Below are positions 23,690-34,300 of a stretch of DNA of 64,000 bases, one piece after another (within the stretch, counting starts at the first letter, position 1; each line of letters starts with the position of its first letter). The position numbers were made by a program, and so were the translations under genes. Under the pieces are notes generated by a model that was not told where the DNA came from, searched no databases, and saw only the letters and a program-made list of their open reading frames with translations. The stretch covers positions 310,001 through 374,000 of the forward strand of contig JAPDRO010000014.1 in the NCBI GenBank assembly GCA_030247885.1, in the 5' to 3' direction. This DNA comes from Taxawa tesnikishii (nom. ined.) (taxonomy: Eukaryota > Ascomycota > Dothideomycetes > Dothideales).

Positions 23690-24997
23690 AAGCCGGTCTA
23701 CACGGAGGGAAACACCCGTCCGTTTGCTCCGTCCCTACGGGGCTGTCTCCTTCCCCCATACCAACCGGCATTTTTCTTTTCTTGTGTTTCTTCTGGCTTC
23801 CGGCTCCCTCTCTCTTCTTCTCCCTCTCCGTTTTCTCCGGCGTTTGCACATCCCCTCGCATCGCACGGCGTCACATATGCTGGACCAGGCATCGTTGGTC
23901 TTTTGTTCACTATGTTTTTTTCGCTTCTTCCAAGCGCTGCTGTTGCTTGCCTCTGCTTGCTTTTATAGACAAGAACGGGCGTATGGATGGGGGGTTGGGG
24001 GGCTGATGGGATTTCAAGCATGCTGCGATTCACGTACCGGAGGACATACCACGGGAGCCGTCGCTTGGGGTTTGGGAGAACACGCAAAGGGAAACAGGCG
24101 TAGGCCGGGCTAAGGCGCTGATGGGCGGTTTGGCGTCGCACTGCATGTAACGATAGTGACATCTCATCTACGGCTGGGTAAGGGGGGCAGGGGTCATGCT
24201 TCTGCTTTTTCGGGCACAAGTCCGTCCGGCGTGTTTTTCTGCTGAGAAAATGCGAATGCATGAAAATGTCCTTTAAATACACCCCTTCATCTGCTTCTGC
24301 CTTTCTGGGATGCACGGTTGGGTCGGCTGATGGAGAAGAATGGGCCGGATCACCGAACCAGCTCGGGCGGAAGCTCAAGTGCAGCCGAATTTCGGAACCG
24401 GAATGGAGGAGCCTTGGATGAAAGCTTCACTAGAGTTGCGAGTAGAGTTTAGGTGAAGAGAGAGAGAGAGAGAGAGTGAGGAGTGAAGGGTGAGTGGACC
24501 CGATCCCGTCGTGGCCTTGACTCGCAGACGTCTCCCCATGGGAGGAACGCTTCTTGTCACGCTAGCCAGTTCCACGGCTTTGGGTAGCGTCGGTCTTTGG
24601 CGTGTTATTCTACAGCTTCTTCATACCGTCTCTTCGCTCTTCCCTTTCCTAGTCCGGACAGCTGGGCAGTTTGAACCCGAGCCACTCGTACCAAGACGGA
24701 ATAGCAACGGTTCCAGTGCAGCGGTATAAAATCAATCCCATTGCATGTCTCAGCTTCAAGATCTGTCGCCGAAAAAAAAAAAACAAGGGACAGATTCGGA
24801 CTCGAATAGGTATCAGGTTTTCAAAACTCGTCTTCTCACGTGTGCAATGTTATTAATAATAGTCCATTGTCGTGGTTCCCGTAGACTTCGTTACCCTTGA
24901 CTTGGCTGTAATACAGATACCAAGACTATCCCTTTTGATCCCCTTCCTCCCCTTTCCTTTCTCTCTCTCTCTCAACGACGAAAGCTTGACGCCTCAT
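23690..24997. other. Intergenic, convergent 3-prime regions
   Basis: Lies between the ends of the SEC7 gene (plus) and the carboxylesterase (minus). Contains an AG dinucleotide run (24455-24480), a CT run (about 24950-24973) and an A-rich run near 24773. Open frames here lack domain features and I support no gene. Confidence 0.5.
24455..24480. repeat. (AG)n microsatellite
   Basis: About eleven uninterrupted AG units followed by tgag. Simple slippage repeat in the spacer between two convergent genes. Confidence 0.8.
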
Positions 24998-26807
24998 CTA
25001 CCGGTGGTACGCAAGGTTGTTCTCGTAGATCAACCTGATACCCTCCTGGCGCCACGTGTCCGGCTCCGCATAGCTGGTCACATTGGCATCGAAGACGAAA
25101 TCCATCGGTGTCACGCTGCTGCTGCCGTTTCCGTATCCGGCCGGCAGTGCATTCAATCCGTTACCGGCCGGGTACCGGTAGACGGGCCAATCCGGAACGC
25201 CCGCCTGCCGTCCTTGGAATCCGTTGGGGTTCTGGTCGGCAACGAAGCTCGCCCAGCTCTTGCTCATCAGCTCGCTCAGCCTCGTGTACGACGAGGACTT
25301 GTTCAGGAACGGGTTGACGGCGTATCCGAGACCTTGCAGGTTGTTGAACACGAATGCGACTTCCTGGAAATGCGTGACTTGGATGGGCCATGGGATGCCG
25401 GTTGGGATCGCGTTGAAGCGGTAGCAGTAGGCGGAGACATTGGCAGCGGCCCAGGTCTGGCACGTGAGACGGCGGTTGGCGATGAAGACCTCGTCGCCGA
25501 AGTAGGCGGCGCTGCGACGGTACTGGGCTCCGTAGGGTGGGCCGAGGGTGATGTTGCCGCCAAGGGAGGCGGAGGAGGGGATTCCGAAGGATGGGGAGTC
25601 GGGATAGGCGGCGAGGAGTTGTTGGACAAGGGGTGGGGAAGAGCGTATTGCGTTGACGTTGTGGCTAAGGATAGGTCAGTTTGGGGTATTGAGAGCAGCT
25701 AAAGAAAGGTCTTATACGTACTGTTGAGGAGCTTCTCGAAATCAGCGGTCGTGTTGATACCCACAGGGCCGAATGCAGTTCCCTCGTCTGAGTTGGCGCC
25801 ATCAATGATGGGCACGTGGACAAAGTCGCCCTCCGCGAGCTGCTGGCTCGTGTACCGCGCGATGAAGTCGCCGTCAAGGGTAGGGTTCCAGCCGCGGTTG
25901 AACGCTGTGGTGTTCAGGATGTTGTTCAGCACGAAAAGCGGCAGTGCACGCAGGCAGTTCAGCGAATTTGTGGCGTTGGAGCATCCTGCAGCTTGGAGAA
26001 GAGCAGCGTATCGAGGCTGGTAATAGTCGGTTCCGTTCAATGCACCGTAAGCGACAGGGTTACCAGACTCCATCACCGCGCCGCGGAACAGTTTGTCGTC
26101 ACGACCGTTGAAGGCTGTGAGTTGGAAGCCAACCGAAGCCGCGCCTGCAGATTCACCCCAGATGGTGACCTTGTCTGGGTCGCCGCCAAAGCCAGCGATG
26201 TTCTCTTGGATCCAATGCAGTGCGAGACGCTGGTCCTTGAGACCGAGGTTGGTCACGCCGGCACCGGCGACATCGTCTCCGTTCAGGAATCCGAAGGGTC
26301 CAAGACGGTATGCGATGCTGACAGCCATGATCGGCTTGCCAATCTCAACGGAGTTGTTGACGATGAAGGTAAGATTATAGCGGCGGTCAATTGCGGATCC
26401 CATGTAGAATCCTCCACCGTGAATCCAGACTGCGACCGGCAGACTAGTGTTCTCGTAGCCGCTGGGCCGTACGACGTTCAGGTAGAGACAGTCCTCGCTC
26501 TGCTGGTATCCAATCTGGTCGCCGCCATAGCCGATGCACGCAAAAGCATAGTTGGTGGCCGGCAAGGCACCAGTCCAGCTTGAGTTGTACGTCTGAGGGT
26601 TACTGTACCTCAGCTGCTCAATCGGCGGCTGGGCAAAAGGAACACCGAGGAAAAATCCTGGTTGTAGTTGGACGAGTGCACACCGTAGTAGGAGCCGTTT
26701 TGGGTCGTCGCAACGGGCGCGCCGGGTGGTGCAGCACGACGTGCGAGCTTAGAGGGAGCGGCCAGGGCACTGACGGCCAAAGAGAGCAGAGGAGCGAAGG
26801 ACTTCAT
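24998..26807 (-). CDS. Secreted type-B carboxylesterase/lipase
   Basis: Exon 1 is 26807-25718 and exon 2 is 25664-24998, with a 53-base intron (gtataag to cttag); about 585 residues. Signal peptide MKSFAPLLSLAVSALAAP with a following LARR. Alpha/beta-hydrolase of the cholinesterase type: oxyanion hole HGGGF, nucleophile elbow GESAGAAS, acid in NSDEGT and a catalytic His in THFQEVAFVF; EDCLYLNVVRP is the family's second signature. Many NxS/T sites agree with secretion. The family splits carboxylic esters such as lipids, feruloyl esters or toxins; substrate not predictable here. After NYNQDF the frame changes in a run of five T (26651-26655 on the plus strand) and continues FLGVPFAQPP, a highly conserved family stretch; one missing base explains it. 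Confidence 0.9.
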
Positions 26808-27228
26808 CGTGACAGTCAAGCGCCAAGACGCAATGAGGTAGAGGAGGGGAAAGAGAGGAGGGGAGGCAGCTGTATCAAAACCTACGGCGGACTGTTCTTC
26901 ATATACGTCTACTTGGGTCTACCCACCATGAGGTCTAATGCCAGCCAGCGGGTGTTGGCTCACACAAGCCGAAGAGATGGGCGTGAATTACCGTTGAGTA
27001 TGCAAGTGAGGGCTGGAGAGGGGTTGGAGGTGGAGACTGCAGAAAAATCAAGTATGTGTCGGAGCAAGTGTGTGCCTGGACGGGGATCAGCAAGGTACGC
27101 GGTCGGTGAATGGGGAGAGGGTTAAACTGCGGGACGCGTTGCTGTAGAGTTTCTGGCCAAAGTAAACACGCCAGGGTGTCTCTGCTTGCATCATGACGTA
27201 TCGTTCTGCGGAGAGGCGGGGAACCCGT

Positions 27229-27277
27229 CCTGCACCTGCACCCTGCACCCTGCACCCTGCACCCTGCACCCTGCACA
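27229..27277. repeat. Heptanucleotide tandem repeat (CCCTGCA)n
   Basis: About six perfect head-to-tail copies of ccctgca after one shorter copy (cctgcac). Lies upstream of the carboxylesterase on its 5-prime side, about 430 bases from the ATG. Likely a variable minisatellite; telomere identity is not supported since fungal telomeres are normally TTAGGG. Confidence 0.85.
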
Positions 27278-27576
27278 CTCACGACTCATGCAGGTTTATC
27301 GTCCGAAACGCGTATTCGGATCTGGACTCGTCCGAAAAGGGTGAGCTCTCGCCGAGAATGCGCAGGCGACTACCCAGTAGATATGAAGAAGCCCAAAGCG
27401 TTTCCTTCATCCAAAGCCCCTCTTCTGACCTGACGACGCGTCCTGACCAGAACTAATCCAGCCACGCTCCGTATGTCCATGTCAATCACCTTGCGCAGTT
27501 TCTTTCATGGTAGAAACTCGAGCTTTTGAACACGCATGGACACCACGCTTTCCGCCTTGGCTGTTGCGCGCGATAA

Positions 27577-28125
27577 TCATTGAACCGTGTGGGAGCTGGG
27601 GATGGACTGAGTTGCCCTTTGGAGTTGGTCGAGGTGCTGCCTAGGCCGTTCCCGTGGATCACGCCATGTTGTTGTGCGCGTGTTGTGGTCCAAGAAACAA
27701 ACCCGCCCCTTGGGTGAGAGCCTACGTTGCCATCCAAGTGGCAGCCATCCAGAATGCCACCGCTCGATAGAGCGGACATGAGGGTATCCCACTCCGAACG
27801 ATACACTTCTAAAGTGGGCAGGAACGGATTTGCTTCTCCTCAGTGGTGGATAAAGGCTTCCAGTGGCTGTTGTCGAGGGTACAGAAGGCCTCCGTGGCGC
27901 GAGAAGGCCGAAGGCTTCGAAAACAGGCAAGACGAGTAGCTTAGCCTGGGTCGAGAAGTGGAGCGGCTGGGACGGGCGGTGGGTCGTAGCAGGTGAGGAT
28001 TCGAGATATAACTCCTTAGATAACAGTCCACTGGTCTGAACAAGATTTAGGACCCTGTGAACAACACCTTCTGTTTCTTGACCTCTGGAATTGAATGCAG
28101 ACAGAGCGGCTGTGAGAAAGGTCAC
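27577..28125 (-). pseudogene. WW-domain fragment, probably decayed gene
   Basis: A complete WW-like module sits near 27640-27740: [20 protein letters not shown] followed by [13 protein letters not shown]. It has both signature tryptophans, the aromatic core (with Cys in place of the usual Tyr) and the closing proline. WW domains bind proline-rich peptides. The preceding about 120 residues are Ser/Arg-rich with no domain, and only about 20 follow, far shorter than the usual carriers such as Rsp5-type ligases or large fungal multidomain proteins. No start codon context is convincing. It lies next to another decayed gene on the same strand and could be its downstream remnant. Confidence 0.45.
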
Positions 28126-28415
28126 GTAAAGCTCTTGTGCACACGTTTTGATCAGTTCGTGCGACCATCCCGCGTGGAATGACAGCTCTATGGTAAGGGA
28201 GGAATCGATACTCGGTATAGAAGGAACCGGTACAAGCGTTGGTGACGATTGCCTGTCGATTGTACTGTCAGCACAGCGTATTCGATACTGTTGGCTCCAA
28301 TTTATAAAAATCTCGGTGGTCCCACAAGGACGCGATGATCAGGGCAGTTCATGCAGGACAGGGAGGATTTCTTCAAGGCGCTCGCATCGATACACCTCGA
28401 CTGTTGTTAACAAGT

Positions 28416-30749
28416 CTACTCCGTCGAACGACCTCCGATTCCCCGGGTAGCTATGTAAGCCAGAAGAACCACAAACCGGAGAGTATTGAGAAACTGACCC
28501 ATCGCCTTGTACCGAGAACCATACCTTTGATGCTGCATCGCTAACAGTGGGAATCCAAACATGAGCTCATTCACTAGGATATGTTTGATCTGCTGCGACA
28601 CATCTTCCAAAGGTAAGAGCTGTTCTCCAGAACTCTGCCAGCGGACGTGATCTTCCCAACTCTGGTGCGAAAAGGCTCCTATGACCCTCCAATACGATGG
28701 CAAATTCTCCATGTAGCGGTCGAACGCTCTGGGTTTGACCATTAGGGAGTACGACCAGAGGGAAATGATTGCTTCCAGGAGCGTAACCTGATCATCGTTG
28801 CTTTCCCATCCGCCTCTTGTGTGGCTGGATTGGAACTCGAGAAGGCAATCCGACATGGATTGCGCAGGCTTGCCATGCCTTTGCATGATTGACCTGAGGT
28901 TGCAAGTGAAGGTGGCCGAAGCGTCACTGTCCAAAGCACGACCGTCTCTTATGATATTGGGCCAAGAGAGACGCTTCTGCTTGCTCCTCGAGTGAAGAAA
29001 AAGAACATCGAGAGTGTTGACTAACAAAGCATGCAGATCATGCGCGATATGTCCCCTACTCGAATTGAGTAGAGTGCTGACATGCCCTGTCAACTTCGCA
29101 TGATCTGCTAAACACCAGGAGGATGGTGCATCCTGTGTACTGAAGGTACAACGCTGCCTGTATGATACGAGCGGTCTTCTCCAGGATGGCGTCGATAGGC
29201 TACTAGGTGGCTCAGGACAGCAGTCCCCCAGTGAGCGGCGGATGAGATGCACAGATGACGGGAACAGAAACGTTGATAGACCCAACATGATCGCTGCAAT
29301 CTGGATGTCGACATATTCAATTTTAGGGTCTCCCAGAACTCCGAGATTTTCAGGAACTCGCCCCTGTAAGAAGGCTCCGGGTGCAGAAGAACAGTCTGGA
29401 GTTTTTCGGATGGGCCTTTCCGCAGCCAAGCTCGACAGATCGCGAGCAGAGGAGTGCAGCCAAGTTGTATAACACCAGCCCACTATGGAAGACAGCGAAT
29501 GCCAATGAATTGCACGATATAGCCAACCATGGCTAACGTTGCTGCAACCGCTATGGCGACTTCGCGTGGAGAGATTTTGCTATTCGCTGTGCCAGGTTCT
29601 TGACCATAGGAGCGTGAGTATAGTACGCGCGACTGTCCTGGGTACAGAATTGCGCAAGCTGGAACGTGCTTGTCACATGCCCTCTCTGCGGGCTGTAGGG
29701 ATATGAGTTGATTGTTGCAACGAGTTTCGTCGCCGTTGTGACTCCCAAAGTTGCCGGTTGGCCGGCAAATGTCATACAGGTCCACTTCTTTCTCTCTAGT
29801 GTTTCCGTCAACGCCCTCTGTGCAATGCGACAAGCCCATAAGGAGAGCCCAGGTACCGGCACAAAAACAGGAGTATCCGTAAGCGGTTGACTTGGAGGAG
29901 GTTGACCAACTCCAACGATATGTACCCAGTCCGGTTATGACCAGCATGCTCAATTATAATAGCATCGCCACGACCGCTAGTGCGGTCGTCACGGCCTTCG
30001 GCGGAAGTGCGGCGCCGGGTACGTTGAGATATAGGTTCGGCGGCCCACCAAGAAGCTCCCGGTCGTGTTTGTCCAGCACACCCTTCAATGCATCCAGCCC
30101 GATGAATCCGCGGTCATCGGTGTACACACACTGTCGGGTTTTGGATTGACCATGAATCCTAATGATACTATGACCATCCCATAACTCGCAGACTTCATGG
30201 GATGTGGACGAGAGTATTTCTATCTCTGCTTCGGCGTGCGGTTCCCGTGCGCTGTATTACCATCAGCGTCTTCCGAGGAGGCTTGCTGACGTATGTAAAA
30301 AATTGGAAACGCAGAACTCCTTACCGTCCGACAAGAGCCTTCAGTCGCCTTCCGCCCCCGACACGTATTGCGCTAACCACAATCGTAAGGATACCCAATG
30401 GAAACACCGATAGCAGGATATGATCGGCCCATGTCGTAGAAAGGCTGAGAAATTGCTTTGTGGCCTTCCCTCCGAATAGTGCAAGAAGCGGTGATAGATC
30501 TGTGAACAAGTTGTTATAGAATTCCCCGCCGCCAGTGGACTCGGGATATATTGGGTCAGGACCAGTGCTGACTGCGAGGCCATCTTGAGGCAAGCTGTAC
30601 CCGAAAACCTGATCACAACGCAGAGTACAAATCAGTCGCAAACGGTTGGATAAGATGGGGAGTCTACGTTGAGTGGGTTTGTCTGTCCGCTGGGTGCGGC
30701 TGAACAGCTCACATTTCAAGGCTTCCTTCCAGACCTGCAAGCCACGCAA
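28416..30749 (-). pseudogene. Decayed member of a large fungal multigene family (membrane protein)
   Basis: The first exon (30749 to about 30325) contains DLSPLLALFGGKATKQFLSL and HILLSVFPLGILTIVVSAIR, the hallmark start of a family repeated many times in Pezizomycotina, of unknown function. An intron (gtaagg to aatacag, about 30324-30256) leads to AREPHAEAEIEILSSTSHEV and CELWDGHSIIRIHG. Hydrophobic segments follow (ALAVVAMLL then LSMLVITGLGTY; AVAATLAMVGYIVQFIGI). Two in-frame stops interrupt well-kept sequence: taa at 29954-29956 (expected Gln) and tag at 29483-29485 (expected Trp before WAGVIQLGCTPLL). The remaining sequence to 28416 is open in a mix of frames. Both stops are single transitions, so decay, perhaps by repeat-induced point mutation, is likely. 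Family recognition is from memory of the motif, not a search. Confidence 0.6.
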
Positions 30750-31386
30750 GGCAGAGCAACGTGAAGCACCAGCAGTATGTCAATGCCTTCAGCCTGGACG
30801 GTCTTACCAGGCGGCTAAGGTAGCTCTGCATGCAGGTTGATGAGAACGGAAGTGCATGCAAAATGCAAACTCGAGGAAGGGAAGGGAGGTCGGTCGGAAG
30901 AGCTAAGGCGCAGGCCAGTCGGATCCGTGCTGCCATGTACGCCAGCTGTGCTCAAGCATACGCGTAAGAGTATAATCCCTAAACCTCGATTTACACTCAG
31001 CAAAACCATCGAGTCACAAGAAGCACGACACGAAGTATGCACACAATCATCTCAGTTTTCTGTGTACCATCCCTTCATTCTGATCCGGACACCAGCGATA
31101 ACCCAACGCGTCACCACCTATCCGAAAGACCAACAGCCAGGTCAGCCAGCCAGAACATCCAACCACCATATGCGGGTTGGAGAAACCTAAGCAACTTTAC
31201 TCGAGCTACTCCTCGCTCAAAAGGAAACGTCAGGTGTGACGGTACAGACATAGCAAAAGGGGAGTTCAAGCTTTCGAGAGACGTAGTTACGAAAAGGAAA
31301 GGCGTAGAACCACACAAAAGAAGCGAACCCGAGATGGGTTAAAAAAGGAAGAGTAGGAAAGGGAAAAAGGTCGTCAACAGCATCAA
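30750..31386. other. Intergenic between the decayed family member and NUM1
   Basis: No gene is supported. The stretch lies just downstream of the NUM1 stop codon (minus strand, 31387) and upstream of the decayed family member. Confidence 0.5.
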
Positions 31387-34300
31387 TTACTCCCTTCTCC
31401 TCGCTCTTGAGCTCACGCTTGCTGGCTCAGCGGTGTGATGGTGATTGTGTCTACCCATGAGGCTACCGCCATGTCTGCCAGTGCGTGAGAGAGATCCGAC
31501 ATCATGTTTGCCTTTGTCATTCAGTCAGCACCATGCCTAGACAACCTTTCAAGACTCTTAGTAAGACTCACCATCGCAACAAGCCCTCACATTCTCCAAC
31601 CGATCCGCTTCTCTCTCCTGCCTCTCAATCACAGCCCTCAGATCCTCAGCACTGTCGCTAACAACGCTGGCATCATATATCGCGCCCTCGTCGCGGCGGT
31701 TGCTCATGCTGGACTTGCTTCTCCTGCTCGAGAAGCTGCCGCGCACGGTGCCCATGTTGGGCGGCTTGAACATGCCGGACAGACTGCTCAGACGACCCGA
31801 CAAGCTACCATGGTTCTGGCTCTGCCTCCGCTGTGGCGAGGCTGGGGGCGCTGCCTGCGACACGGGTGCTGTTGATCGCTGGGCAGCGGCGCTCTGTCTG
31901 GCAGCGAGCGAGGGCGCGTCGCCCGCATGCGTGCGCTTAACAGGCGATGAGGTGCGCGTGGTACGGGAGTTGTAGCTGCTCAGACTCATACGGCTGCGAC
32001 CGGTGTTCCTGCTTGCGGAGCGACCGAATTGAGGGTTGAATTCCTCGACGTCTGCGCTGTTGAGCTGGCCGTCGCTGTCTTCTCTTTTCATGGCAGCCTT
32101 TTCATCCGAGGTCCGCAATAGCAGGTAGGAAAGCGCGTTGAACCATGTCTCATGGCGTTGTGCGGTTGGCGCAGTGAAGACGACCTCGCGGCCTGGTGTG
32201 ACGACGACGAGGCTCTTGCGGTGAAGGCCAGGTGGGTAAGCGTTGTCGTCGCTGATAACGCGTACGGCCTCGATGGCAACGGATTTTGCCTTGAGCTGCT
32301 TGGTACCAGCAGTGGAGGGGTCTTGCTCGCTCCAGTAAAGGGTCCGTGTGTACGGATGTACCCAGAAGAACCGACGATGACGGGTGTTGCTGGTTTCCGA
32401 GCGTCCAGCCTTGCGCGTATACTTCCAGAGGAACTCGCCAATCATGGTCTGAGTGATGGCCTGTATCATGCGAGGGTCTGTTGATGGCTCGACGTCGGCA
32501 GGATACGGGACACCACTGGCCGTCTTGAAACGCTCGTCAATCTCTGACGCGAAGCTGGAGACAGATGTGCGGCGAGATATGGGCGAAGCGGTCTCTGCAC
32601 GGCTTGGCGCACGTTGAGCACGCGTGGTTGCGCTGCCACGAGTCGTGCTCTGCGCGCTCATGCTTGGAGTGCGCGGCCGCAGAACCTGATTGTTCTTGTA
32701 AGCAGACGCGGGCATGGTTGGCGGACCCATAGATCCGGGCGCTGGCGCGGCTGATGTGCCAGCAGTGACACCCATCGGTACCTTGCCGCCAGCTGCCGCG
32801 ATCTTCTGGTAGTGATCCGGGGAAGTGGAGGCTGCGCAGACATGCCCTTGCGTATGCTGCTCGCACTTGCTGGTCGGCGCGGGGTTTTATTAAGGGCACT
32901 ATCACTAGAAGCAGTAGTGTCCATAGATCTGCGTTGACCGATGTTGGCTTGAGCAGGTTTGACAGGCGATCCCATAGTCACATCTGGCGCAACCGCCACG
33001 GGCATCTTATACTTCTGTCTCGATTCGTTCTCGATGTCGCTTGATGAACCCGCTAACTGAGCGCTTTGCTGCGTGGCCTTCACATCCAGGGGTTTGATCT
33101 CGAAGCTTTCATTGGATTCGGTAATTCCAAGGTTGAGATCGCGCTGACCCTGCGCGATATTGTTTGGCACCTCGATGAACGGCACTCTTGATCCAGATGG
33201 CTTCTTATATGGCGGTGCCAGGTCATCGTCAGTCTCGTCACCGAATACCAAGGTGGGTTCCTTGAGATCGGTGCCCCTAGCTCCACCATACATGACGGGC
33301 TCTGGTGACCTGGGGCTTCTAGCAGATCTCTCAGTGCTGCTTCGGGACTTCGAAGGCGTTTCTGGCGCATCAACAGACGGCCTGGAGTCCATGGCAAGAA
33401 CTGGAGCGCCAGCTTTAGGCACTTCGTTAGCAGGCAGCTCTGCTGGATCTTTAGGTCCGAGTGCCTCGTCAACAACCTCCTTTGCGTCGATTTGTGGTGC
33501 GTCCGAGTCGAACAGCATATCCAATCTGCGAGAGCTCCTCCTCGGTGGGAGAGGACGATGTTCATCCACGTCTGATGCAGCTTGCGCTTGTGCCCTCTCC
33601 ACAGCAGCAGCTCCCTCTTTCTGCAGACGCTCAATATCTTGACGGTGCTCTTCCTTCAATCTCTCCATTATGGTCTCGTGCTCGGCCCTGAGCTTCTGCA
33701 GCTCTTGAGAGTACTTGGCAATGGCCTCTTGACGACCTTCTTCTCTATACTGAGACGCAGGAACAACAACAGGGGCAGGAGTAGCTGCAACAGGCAAACG
33801 CTCTTGAGCCGGTACGGTAGCGACCCTCGCGGATTCTGACACGAGATCTCGGTAGTTCACCGCCGCCGTAGCAACGACGTCTCTTCTTGGAGTCAACGGC
33901 TCGGTTCCGGCCGCAGCAAACGGAGAGATTCCAGATCGTACCGGTGTCTGCAGCTTCACAGGTGTCAGTGACTTGACTGGCGTCTGCGGTCCCTGAGCCG
34001 TGGCCGGAGGCGGCGAGACGGGCTCGGCATGTTGCGAAACAATCTCCGTGAGTTTCTGTAATGGCGCACGAGGGCTGGTTCCGGCCGCAATCGAACGTTG
34101 AGCGGCTTCCTTCTTCGGAGTAGCAATCTCAGGATCGAGCAATGCCTTTGGCTCGGGCGTCCTGTCCTCGATAGGTCTACTGGGAGTGTCTGGCAGAGGT
34201 GTAGCGATCGCTGCAAAGGTGCATCTCTGCTCTCCACCGCTCTTTGTATCGTATCGGCCGGAGCCTCAGAGGGAACGGTATCGGCTGCCTTTGTCGGAGT

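Noticed and set aside
25816-26583. Plus-strand open frame across the carboxylesterase
   Set aside because: Antisense shadow of a clear alpha/beta-hydrolase; no domain on the plus strand.
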